From NCBI RefSeq assembly GCF_035083965.1, contig NC_089740.1:15890552-15954551 (forward strand): DNA of 64,000 nucleotides, in the 5' to 3' direction. Positions 23,471-33,270 of the stretch are shown here, piece by piece. The translations under genes were made by a program, and so were the position numbers. The notes below the pieces were generated by a model. That model worked only from the letters and a program-made list of their open reading frames with translations. It was not told the DNA's origin and searched no databases. The stretch comes from Branchiostoma lanceolatum (Eukaryota > Chordata > Leptocardii > Amphioxiformes > Branchiostomatidae). Every line of letters starts with the position of its first letter. The first letter of the stretch is position 1.

Positions 23471-24454
23471 GACGTGACGGTTTATTGTCCCGTTTAATCA
23501 GAACAGAAAGTTTCAGCTAGATGCAGTCAGGGCTTATTCCTTTAGCCTAGGGATTCAGGGCCTAACAATACACATGTATATAAGCAATTTGAATTACCAG
23601 TACAAATGATTTGAAGCCGAAAGAAATAGATTATTCACGAAAATAACTGAAATCTCTGTAAGCTTTTCTAGATGAAGAATTTGACAAAGTATTATTCCTT
23701 CTGAAATCATCGAACCCACTCATCATCGAAAGTGTCGGACTTTATTTGCCGCTGCTTCCAAAGAAGAAGCCAACCCCTGCATTAGTGTCGTAGACATAGA
23801 AACGTTCGTCGCTGGTATCTATTTTTCACCTGATGTTCGTACGTCGTCATAAACTATTGTCAACTTTCAATTATCCTACGGGCATGAATTTGCAATTGTT
23901 TGAACCTTTGTTTACTCATAATAAGCTCAAAGCGGCACGCTGGCCGCTTTTCATTGAGGTCAGGAGGAAAGGGTCAGATACAATATAACAGAGACACACA
24001 GTCAATAAACTTATTGTTATTTAACATTCCTTACATTTGGAACCGCATTATTTAATTGTTGCTGGCAAAATGCCGATACGTTTGGGACCGAATTGTATCG
24101 GTAACAGCTGGCTTCAGTGCACAGTGAACCACCGAGTATTGCCATCGATGAAGATGACAGTCATCGAAACGTCGGCTTGTGTTAAATACGTGATCGAGAA
24201 TAAAGAACTTTGTTAATCAGTTATTCTCCAACCTGGTGAAGTTATTTACGGAGGGGTAATTCATAACGCTGAACCATATCATAGTGACGTTTACAGCTGC
24301 CCCCTACCGGTCTGACTGAGCACTGCCGGTACGTGTGCCCTGTAACCATGTTAACGGTGTTTACTTGGCCGCACGGCTGAACTCGGGCGTCAGAAATAAA
24401 TAATTCATGACGTCACCAGAGGGTTTCTGATTGCTTCGCGTACCCGCTAAACCG
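23471..24454. other. Intergenic DNA without a recognisable gene
   Basis: AT-rich and unique-looking. About 24140-24220 contains GATGACAGTCATCGAAACGTCGG followed by AATAAAG, a phrase I associate with the 3' tails of invertebrate retroelements; this is a weak call. Confidence 0.35.
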
Positions 24455-24584
24455 TAATCTCCAGGCAGATCTAACGGTGGCAAAGACCGGATCCAACTGT
24501 CAAAATGAGTTTTCATAGCCTCACAAGAACTCCTTTTGCTAGCTGGATACGGTCTTTGCCCCCGTAATGTCTGCTTGGAGATCA
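24455..24584. mobile_element. 130-bp MITE with 9-bp target duplication
   Basis: The element begins TAATCTCCAGGCAGA and ends TCTGCTTGGAGATCA. Both sides carry GCTAAACCG (24446-24454, 24585-24593). Inner arms are also inverted (GGCAAAGACCGGATCCA / TGGATACGGTCTTTGCC with small changes). It belongs to the CTCCAAGCAGA family seen elsewhere in this window. Confidence 0.78.
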
Positions 24585-24689
24585 GCTAAACCGCAACGCA
24601 CCAGGTTTGTACTGTAGGTAGGTACAAGTCGCGTATACTATTGTACTACAGGACTAGCGACAGACTAAAGTTTGATCCACTCACACCGG

Positions 24690-25070
24690 GAAGGTATGAG
24701 TTCGATAAGCGTGTTGGGTTCTTTAACGTCCTTGAGGTGTGGCTCTCCTCAGACACATCTAGATAACGTCCCTAACCAAAGCTGCATACTCATTTTAACC
24801 TGCGTCGAGTGAGGAAATACAATTAAATGTAAGTGTTAATTAGCCTGAGTGTCATCCTGTTTCAGTTCCAGGCTCTACCTTCTTGGTGAAGGTAGAGCGT
24901 AGAGCCTGGAACTGAAACAGGATGACACTCAGGCTAAGTGTTAATTACGTATACTGTAAAGTGCCTTGCCCTAGGGCACACCGGTACCGTTTGGGCCTAC
25001 TAGCCTAGGGACTCGAACCCAGAACCTTTCTAAGTAATCAACCCTTGTTGATTGCTGTTCGAAAAAATCC
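24690..25070 (-). mobile_element. tRNA-derived SINE-like repeat
   Basis: On the minus strand, GGTTCGAGTCC (25019-25009) is a perfect RNA polymerase III B box. Farther along are GTGCCCTAGGGCAAGGCAC and an AACCCAACACG segment, both recalled from dispersed invertebrate SINEs. A clear A box was not found. The repeat is interrupted by the hairpin at 24840-24936. Confidence 0.4.
24840..24936. repeat. Near-perfect hairpin with 13-bp flanking duplication
   Basis: Two ~43-bp arms (GCCTGAGTGTCATCCTG ... and its complement) pair without mismatch except for a 7-base insertion in one arm (GTAGAGC unit duplicated), with a loop of about five bases. TAAGTGTTAATTA occurs directly on both sides, suggesting a recent palindromic insertion. 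Confidence 0.85.
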
Positions 25071-25477
25071 TTTGCCCTATATTTACCTGACATTTACCTG
25101 ACCTTTTGTACATATTTGGCGGACGCGTTAATATTAGATGTGTTAATGGATGGTGACGTCATTGGCGGGAAAGTTACCAAATGTGTTAGTAAGTTGGAAA
25201 TGTCAAGGGGGCTGCAATGCACTAGAAGTGCTGTTAAGAAGGTTTGTTTCAACATTTGCATGCTTTAGTGCCCCCACCCCACCCCTGCACTTTTCGTATA
25301 TTTTTTTCAATATTCACATATGTATATATGCTTATAAGAAGCCCTCTTCTCGAGGAAATGGAGACAAAAAGTAAACAATAACAATGAATCAAAAACGCGA
25401 CATCATCAAAGTATACAAACCTAATTCTGTACCGTTGCTTGAAATTTGAGGCCTTTGTTTTTCTGCCGAGGCTGGTA

Positions 25478-25922
25478 TTTGCTATGGAAACGAAACGTTG
25501 ACGTTAAAATCGCGGCTCTATTTTCAGACCTGTACATTTTTAATTTCCTGCTCTAAAAGCTTTTCGGAAACTCCAAAAGCGAAGATTCGACTCCTGGGCA
25601 ACTGCGGCAATGACGTCACCGCGGTTGCTATGGGAACCGCCAATCACCGCCCAGTCTTAAAGTTTCCCACCAATCAGCGCTCAATCTTCCGAATGACGTC
25701 ACTGTTCAAGAAACACATGTAGTCTGAGCGTGTAAGACGTTGCTATGGCAACCAGGACGCCTGGAGGTCACGTGTCAACAGGTGTGTCGGCGGCTCACCT
25801 GTGCGGCGCTCCTGACGTTCCCACCTGCCGTCAGGCGAGGGGTTTAAATCCAGGCGCGCCGCCGGGAGCGTCAGACGAGACTGGAGAGCCGTCCTGACGT
25901 CACGCCCTGCTGTCCTGACGTC
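25478..25922 (+). promoter_or_regulatory. CRE/X-box/CCAAT promoter of peptide precursor gene A
   Basis: Four perfect cAMP-response palindromes TGACGTCA lie at 25611, 25694, 25895 and 25916. Two RFX-type X-boxes (GTTGCTATGGGAAC at 25624, GTTGCTATGGCAAC at 25739), with a weaker one near 25478, alternate with CCAAT boxes (25640, 25670). A TATA-like TTTAAA is at 25843. The last CRE overlaps the start codon. CRE-rich TATA promoters are common for neuropeptide genes. Confidence 0.7.
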
Positions 25923-27248
25923 ATGCTTAGCCGAGTTGGAGTCGTGCTTCTGCTGGCGGGGTTGAAGCTGGAACAGGTACGCTGTTAGCCTCCACCAGGC
26001 CTTCCTACGGGATAGGTACGCTGTCAGCCTCCACCAGGCCTTGCTACGGGTTAGGTACGCTGTCAGCCTCCACCAGGCATTCCTACGGGATAGGTACGCT
26101 GTCAGCCTCCACCAGGCATTCCTACGGGATAGGTATACGCTGTCAGCCTCCACCAGGCAGTCCATTATACTGGATACGGATCTTAGAATTCGGCAACGGG
26201 GAATAATTGGACGAAGAGTCAGTCCGCGAGAAGGTTTTACATTTCCCCTCCGAATTAGCTATAGGTTGTCGTGATATATATGATAGTGGTAGGGTTGCAG
26301 CCGGAACAGGTCAGCATGTAGGATAGACTGACGATTTCTCACGGCATTATCACTGACAGACTGAGGAAAGATATTTGAGTGGATGCGTGCTATCTGAAAC
26401 TTCTGCCCATTTACGGGGTCTGTCCCATTGCTTGAGTAACCTTTACCGATTCCTCCCCTCAGGCCAGCGCTCTCCCCGCCGCCCAGCCCCGGCAGGACCC
26501 GGACCCGTTCCGAGAGGGGGAAGGTAAGGAAACCAGCACTGCAAGTTACCCGTTACATCTCATGTACTTGTGGCTAACGAAAAAGGCGGCATGCTTCAGA
26601 GGTTCGACCGCTTTACTTTACCAGTAGTCACTCGGTCTGCCGGTTCATTCTAGTGACGCTGAAGGAAAGTGATGGATGTCACCTTAAACGTCAAGAAGTA
26701 ATCTCCGAATCTTGTCCTGTTGTAGAGATTGAATAATATTGTCTAAATAAATCACTGCAAGTCAGTCAGAAACATGTTAGTTTTATACATCACACTTTAT
26801 CTCCCTTCATGTTGTACGCGTGAGCCTACCGGAGCGAGCTTAACTTAACTCTAAGTTATACATCAGAGCTTTAGAATTGTTTGTTCACTATCTGATGATC
26901 TCTGATTAGTCGCATTCTTTTTCAGTGAAGCGGCAGTTTCAAGATCCCCAGGAGAACCTCGGCAACGGCTTTCCTGGCAAGCGGCAGTTTCAAGATCCCC
27001 AGGTGAATCTTGGCAACAGTTTTCCCGGAAAGCGGCAGTTTCAAGATCCCCAGGAGAACCTCGGCAACGGTTTTCCCGGAAAGCGGCAGTTTCAAGATCC
27101 CCAGGAGAACCTCGGCAACGGTTTTCCTGGAAAGCGGCAGTTTCAAGATCCCCAGGAGAACCTCGGCAACGGTTTTCCCGGAAAGCGGCAGTTTGCCTGT
27201 TACCCGGGCAGCGGCTGTGAAGGCGCGGGCGAAGGATTTCCCGGCTAA
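25923..27248 (+). CDS. Precursor A: multi-copy amidated peptides of the pQF...FP-amide type
   Basis: Three exons: 25923-25976, 26463-26523, 26926-27248 (438 nt, 145 residues); junction phases 0 and 1. Residues 1-22 form a signal peptide (core VGVVLLLAGL, likely cleavage after ASA). After a short spacer come KR and five peptides, each ending in GKR, the dibasic plus amidation signal: QFQDPQENLGNGFP in copies 1, 3, 4 and 5, and QFQDPQVNLGNSFP in copy 2. A sixth, QFACYPGSGCEGAGEGFPG, ends the protein with a C-terminal Gly and has two cysteines. Processing should give N-terminal pyroglutamate and C-terminal Pro-amide. I do not recognise the family. Pyroglutamate and Pro-amide ends recall TRH, but the bodies differ. 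Secreted neuropeptide or hormone is inferred. Confidence 0.82.
25972..26165 (+). repeat. Mirage array at the donor of precursor A exon 1
   Basis: About five ~42-bp copies of AG|GTACGCTGTYAGCCTCCACCAGG follow exon 1, each presenting another AG|GTACGC-like donor. Confidence 0.8.
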
Positions 27249-27785
27249 CGGCAGCCGGCTTTAGACCCACAGCAAGACGACGGCGAAGACCCCCTCCCCC
27301 CCTTACAATCGCCTTTGAATGTTCCGTAAGGTGAAACCACTGCGTCATCAACCATTCATCGTCCCTCAGGCTGCTCGTAACGCGACACCTAGCGTGCTGT
27401 GTCCTAAGTGCAGAGTTTGCATCCCGTTGTAGAAAACTTTCCTTGTAACTCGCCTGTTCGAAGACCCTGTTCTCCGTAGTGTGACTCTTCACGTTGTTCA
27501 CATCTCCTGTGTGCCGATGACGCGGCAGGGCGCCGTCCATATAACGGACGTTCCTGCTGCTTTTCCGGCACGGCACACTCTCCAAGCAGAGGTTGGCGGG
27601 GAAGATTGTGTCCTTCTTCAATTGCCCATTTTTAGTCCAAAAACTGGGCATATGATAGGAAGGTCACAATCTTAACTTCCCCGCCAACCTCTGCTTGGAG
27701 AGTAGCTCTTGATGTGTCCAACAGTTTCTACTTCTGCACTTCCTCCGCTGTGACGTAATAAAGCATGGCATGAACAGTGCTGACT
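27249..27785 (+). other. 3' UTR of precursor A with polyadenylation signal
   Basis: AATAAA lies at 27757-27762. A MITE (27573-27705) lies inside the presumed UTR and would form a strong hairpin in the transcript. Confidence 0.55.
27573..27705. mobile_element. MITE of the CTCCAAGCAGA family
   Basis: The ends are ACTCTCCAAGCAGAGGTTGG and its exact complement; about 28 bp pair perfectly (through GCGGGGAAG), and GATTGTG / CACAATC continue inside. No target duplication is evident. Confidence 0.75.
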
Positions 27786-27799
27786 GGGTGGACTTTTGT

Positions 27800-27995
27800 T
27801 TTTGGCTCGCCTCTGGGTGTATGTATATGTGGGTATGTATATATACGTGAGTGTGTACATATGTGGGTATGTACATTTACGTGAGTGTGTACATATATGT
27901 GGGTATGTATATACATTTGTATACGTGTGTGTGTGTGTATATGTGGGTATATATACGAAAGTGTTTGTGCATATGTGCGTGCGTGGATATGTATA
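27800..27995. repeat. GT/AT-rich microsatellite-like tract
   Basis: Degenerate GTATGTATATGTGGGTATG repeats; the open frames here are artefacts. Confidence 0.7.
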
Positions 27996-28149
27996 CTGTA
28001 TATAGAAACACAAAGTAGACTGAACCACAAATAACACGTATTCTGTACTCCTGATGTTAGATATAACTTATATGAACAGTTCAGCAAAAGATTCAACTCG
28101 TCAAAAGGAAAGCGGATAAGGTCTCCAAGCAGATGTTGGGGTAGAATAT

Positions 28150-28880
28150 CGTGATGTGACGGCCGGGCTTCTCCGATAGTCCCTTACCCCATATAACCAC
28201 ATGAGCTGTTGACTAAAAGGCCAAAGTTCTCAAAGGAAAGCGAATAAGGCCAATGTATATCCTTAACCTACTTCTAACGTGAAAATATGATGTATACATG
28301 AATGTAGGCGGCGCTTCGACGGGCGGACATGGTGTTACATGGGCTTCTCGCGCAGTGCCTGAATATCGACCCTTTATATGTCAAGAAGGGTGTTACAAGT
28401 AATTCTAGATGTTTGTAAAGATGTCTCGACCTTTTTGGGATAGTTTTTACTGGCTTCTTCACTCAATTTCTTGAACATATTCACATTTCATAAGTCGGGA
28501 CTACATACCCTATCATAGCCTCATCTGCAGTACCGCTCTCGGCCGCCCCCAGAAAAGTGGCTAAAACGCCCGTGAAATTGCCAAATTTCCGTCTTTTCGG
28601 GAATGAAGAAATGGTGAAGGCTTGCAAAGGGTTTTGCTTGTAGGGGTTTATTTAACATTATTTCTATTAATGCGACAATTTGAAATCAAGAATTACAACA
28701 TTTAAGCCATTTCTCAAACAAACCTATGGAATATTACGTGGTAACTGAAACGTTTCCTTTCCAATTTACCAACAGAAGTGGTCAAGTGTGAATTTCCTTT
28801 GAAAGGCTACCACGTCCACATTTTATTTTGTGAAACAAGAAGACGCTAACGAACAACTTTCACGGTGCTTCTGTGTTCTG
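28150..28880. repeat. Left copy of a divergent segmental duplication
   Basis: Blocks shared in order with 30515-31920 include CTTACCCCATAT, AAAAGGCCAAAGTTCTCAA, CATGAATGTAGGCGGCGCTT, CTGCAGTACCGCTC, AAATTGCCAAATTTC and AGAAGTGGTCAAGT. The identity is patchy. No stable reading frame is shared along its length. Confidence 0.65.
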
Positions 28881-30514
28881 TTAGACAGTTATTCATTTTA
28901 TCTTTAAAAGCGTAGAAGTGAGTGTGAAGTTTTTGTGGGTGCAATATAACCTTGGGCGCAGGGAGGAGCTGTTAGACGGGCTCTGGGCTGAATTAACAGA
29001 TTTATCTACTTATTTATTTATCTATTGGTTTGTGTAGATGTTAGTCTGCTACAGCGTCTTCTGAAACAATACAACCTACCGTTGCCTCCCGATGGAAGAC
29101 AATTATAAGGAGTTATTGTTTATCATACCGTATTCCGACTTTGTTGTATCAAACACGTATAGCAGTCACCTCTACATCTCCTACTGACTCGCGTTCGTAC
29201 CTAGACATAACAATGCATGTTCATTCACGTAACTAAATCTCTTAGATACCAGCAACACGATATGATGAAGTGGTAGAGGGAGGGGTGGAGTTAGTGTGCT
29301 GAAAACGTGTCCCGCCGGGGCGACTTTCTCGGGAGTCGCGGCGTCTGGAACCGCCACACGACGGCACAGAAACCGCCTCTCTCGCCTTTCCTATAACTGA
29401 ATAATCATCGTTCTTTTAACTGTGTTTAAGTCTGTGAACTGATAAGCTTACCTTTACCTAGGCTTTACCAAACTAGCATATGAGTAACAAAGTAGATAGT
29501 TTCGCAGAATATCTCTTCCATAAAATCTGTGAACTTATCAGCTAGTTTGGTTGAAATCGCCAGCTTTGCAAGCAAGCATGGCTCCAGTATAAAAATGGAT
29601 ACACGTGTTGTTTCATAAATGAGCTCGTGAGTAAAACATAACCTTTAGGTTGTGTCTGTTAGTCATTTAGAGTCGTGTCTGATTTGTTGTTTATGATTTT
29701 ACATAATCTCATATAGAAAAGTCGTCTGATAATTCAGACTCGAACAGTCAAAAGATTATATGAAACCCTGAACATGACATAAATAGCCCAAAAGATGATT
29801 GCATGTCTACCCTCCCCTAGGCCCTATGAGTCTGAGATGTCTTGTTTATTGTTTTACAGAATTTACCCATTATATAACAACAAAGTAGATAGTTTCGCAG
29901 AATATCTCTTTCATGAAATGACAAAACGGTGAATGCTTCGGGAGTCATTATCATAATTTATTAATCTGATATGGCTGTCAGATGATCCCTAAAGTTTTTT
30001 TTATCGGAAATGCATTTCAAGATTTGAATGTTGTACATTATGATGTACTGGTATCACAGTAGTAGTTTATCCACGTAGTTTAGCGGCTCTTGTTGCTGGA
30101 ATACTAATATTACCCGGATGTTTCATGAACAAGACCACAAACAAACCTTCCAGCGACAAGGGCTTGAACTGTGAGAGCTACTCGAGATATCGGAAGTGCG
30201 AATCATGTCTTTCTTGCTAAATGACAGCTAACAAGAGTTAAAACGAGTCGGGCGCGTCAAGACGTGAAGCAAGCCTGGCAAGAGGGCGAAGGCGTTTCCT
30301 TTATTTCAGCCTCCTTAAAGAAATGTTATGCCAGTAAAAATTACTGCCCTAAAAGGAAGAATAAGAATACATAACAGTTAAATTTGTTGTTCTTTTCTTT
30401 TCATCAATGTCTCTTTTTCCGAATCTTACCTAACCTAATCTAACGTGTGAAACGGGTTCAGGTCCAAGACGAGGCCATATGTCTTAGGCACTTGAGCTTC
30501 TTTAAGGAATTCGA
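28881..30514. other. Intergenic AT-rich DNA
   Basis: No gene recognised. A ~35-bp phrase (AAAGTAGATAGTTTCGCAG) occurs twice, near 29489 and 29883. Confidence 0.4.
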
Positions 30515-31920
30515 AGCTACCGGGCTTCTCTGACAGTTCCTTACCCCATATGAGTGGATGAACACTTAAGTAAAAGGCCAAAGTTCTCAAGAGAGGCAAA
30601 TGATGTTCTCAAATGTCCTAGAATTGATTATTACGGATAAGACTTGAAGTGTACATGAATGTAGGCGGCGCTTCGACGGATGTGAAATGAGCTCCACCCA
30701 GCACTTACAAATCGATCCTTTCCATGCCGGCGCGTGTTTTGTGTCTCACAAGTAATTCAGCATGTATGTAAAAGACTTCCTAGTCGGTTTGGTCGAGTGT
30801 TCATAGCCTTTAAGTGTAATGCTTGGAATATTATCGCGTTTTAAAAGACGGGAGTATATCCCCTATTGGAGCCTAATCTGCAGTACCGCTCCCGGCCGTA
30901 TCGGGAAAAGTGACAAAGGAGACCGTCAAATTGCCAAATTTCGGTCTTTTCGAGAATGGGGAAATCGAGAAAGACTCGCGAAGGGGTTTAAAGTTTTCAA
31001 TGCTTATTTGACCTTGACTAGACTACTTATCTAAGAGATTTCGACACAAATTGAATTGGATACAGAACTTTATTATATATTGCGCGATAATTGCTATTAC
31101 AATGTATGGCAACATGACAATTGAACTATTTCTAATATCTAACAATTGTAAAGAACTTATCTAATATGTAGATAACAGGAGACAATCTATCTAATAGTGT
31201 GCGTGCTAATGCTCCAGAGCAGTAGGTTGGTAATGATACAGTATGCGGCGTCAGGAATGTGTAACATTGTCTCGGTTTTTCAAAGCGTTGCATATAGATC
31301 GGCCGGCCTATATATACGTAGATATATGAACATGATAATATCATATCAAATATCTCTGTCTTGGTATGTGGTAATATTGTATCGGACTTATAACCATTCA
31401 GTCGATTGAAACAACTTATGTCGGTAGGTCATGAATCCTATCCAATATGATGTTGTCATGCGCTATTCATATATCCACCTACGGTAGGCCAATTTATATA
31501 CAACTCTATGCAAAAACGAGACATTATTTTACATTCCTGACACAGAATACTATCATCGTCACCATCATTACATTGTATACTGTTTTAGCCATTAGAATGC
31601 ACATTATTAGATCGATTGTTACTCATGTTGTAGATGAGTTCTTTGAAATTGTTAAATATTAGTAAAAGTCGATTGTTATGTATGTTTATGAATTCTTGCC
31701 ATACTTTGTACCATGTACAATTGTCGTGCAATAAAGTTCATATATATATATATATGTGTTTCCTTCACATTTCACCAATAGAAGTGGTCAAGTCTACTCA
31801 AGTCTACATTTGCGGTAAATTATTACTTTGTAAACTTGAAAGGGCTACGATATCAAAATCTCAATCGTTACCTAAGGAAGAAGAAGGCGTTGAACAAATA
31901 CACTGGTGATTCTGTCTATT
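30515..31920. repeat. Right copy of the segmental duplication, with insertion
   Basis: Matches 28150-28880 block by block, but about 730 bp (roughly 31030-31760), including the inverted repeat described separately, separates the last shared blocks. Confidence 0.6.
31128..31670. mobile_element. Foldback element: ~220-bp divergent inverted arms
   Basis: The left arm (about 31128-31345) and right arm (about 31440-31670) are inverted copies around a ~95-bp spacer. Both arms keep an open frame of similar length, pointing away from the centre: minus 31344-31132 (70 aa) and plus 31447-31662 (71 aa). Shared words include GRPIY, TFLT and a DxFFxIV(R/K)Y end. It could be a foldback transposon; coding potential is uncertain. 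Confidence 0.6.
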
Positions 31921-33040
31921 TATTGATCAGTGGATCCCGTCTCCTTTCATAATGTTGTAAGATGTTTGAATTACATACAGAGGATCGGTGGATGCCTTAT
32001 GTTGCTATTATCATAATCTATTTATGCAGATATGACTGGTAGCTAATATGCGAACATGTAGTCAATTTGTCGGGAAAAAGCATTTGGTTCCAGAAATGTT
32101 GTTTGCTACCTTGCAAACGAGCACCATGCGCATGTATGTATTACTGGTACATAGTATGTACAATTTCTCCACAATAGCATTGAGGATCCAGGCATCAGCT
32201 GGAAGATGTCCATTTGCGGGGCGGCAGGAGCCTGCTGGCTGCCCTTGTGCTAGTACCCGGTCTTCTAGTTCTGTAACTGCCAGTCACCCGACCCCCTGTC
32301 AGAAGGAGAAGAATGATAAAGGATGGGATGTTTGTAATATGATAATGTTCTATCTTTTCTCTACCTCCACTTTTCCTCTTTGTATGAATTCTAACGTGCC
32401 CCGCCTTTCCCCGAGGCACCTGTTCCAGAGTAAATACTAATAATAGTTTCCTGTAATGTCTCTGACGTTTGGTTCCTTGTTTGATATATCATGATTACCG
32501 GAAATGACGACAGAAGATGGTTCTGTAGCGGAGCCTGGGATGGACACGGCGCGATGTGGCACATCCCACTTCCGGTGGCGGGAATCAGACGACGACCGCA
32601 GCGGAATGTGATGTTTGTGCCGATGTTGCGGCGCCGGGAGCGCATGGAATCGCTAATAACCTCCCTTGGGATTTATGGCGCGGCTGCGCAGTTCCGTTTG
32701 CTCTGGTTAATGACCCCCGTACCAAGTTGATAACACCTGTCCGAAGCCAACATCAGGCAACAACCTCTCGATAGTTTCCGTTTAACAAAGCGACATTTGC
32801 AGGAAAACGGATAGACCGCCATATAGAATATTTGTATCGACTGTTTACTGAAGTCGTAATCGCTTCAGACCCGCTAATTCCTAAAGAGCAATTCCTAAAA
32901 CTAGACTTTCCGTCAAACTACATCAGAGCCTACCGCGTGAATCTGTCACTACGGGATTTGATATCGATAATGATTGATTTATTATCTATAGATCCAATTA
33001 TTAGTTTTGTGATTTACGAGCGAGACTTCTGACGTTTTCC
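31921..33040. other. Intergenic DNA upstream of precursor B
   Basis: I see no gene. Short open frames on both strands lack recognisable motifs or splice context. Confidence 0.35.
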
Positions 33041-33270
33041 CGGTGTGTGACGTCATACAGGTAGGTATAAATACGGCGCGTTTGGCGGGTTCCAGTCAGA
33101 ATCGTCTGAGCTGAGAGAAACGGCGTTTGGCGGGAAACCACAGAATCGTTTGAGCTGAGAGAAACGGCGTTTGGCGGGAAACCACAAAATCGTCTGAGCT
33201 GAGGGAAACGGCGTTTGGCGGGAAAATCACAGAATCGTCTGAGCTGAGAGAAACGGCATTTGGCGGGAAA
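33041..33270 (+). promoter_or_regulatory. CRE-TATA promoter and repeat-containing leader of precursor B
   Basis: A perfect CRE TGACGTCA (33048-33055) is followed by TATAAATA (33066-33073). From 33081 to the ATG run five 44-45-bp repeats, each containing TTTGGCGGG (33081, 33126, 33170, 33214, 33259); the last four read TTTGGCGGGAAA, an E2F-type palindromic site. The final repeat abuts the start codon, so most of the array should be transcribed as 5' UTR. Confidence 0.7.
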
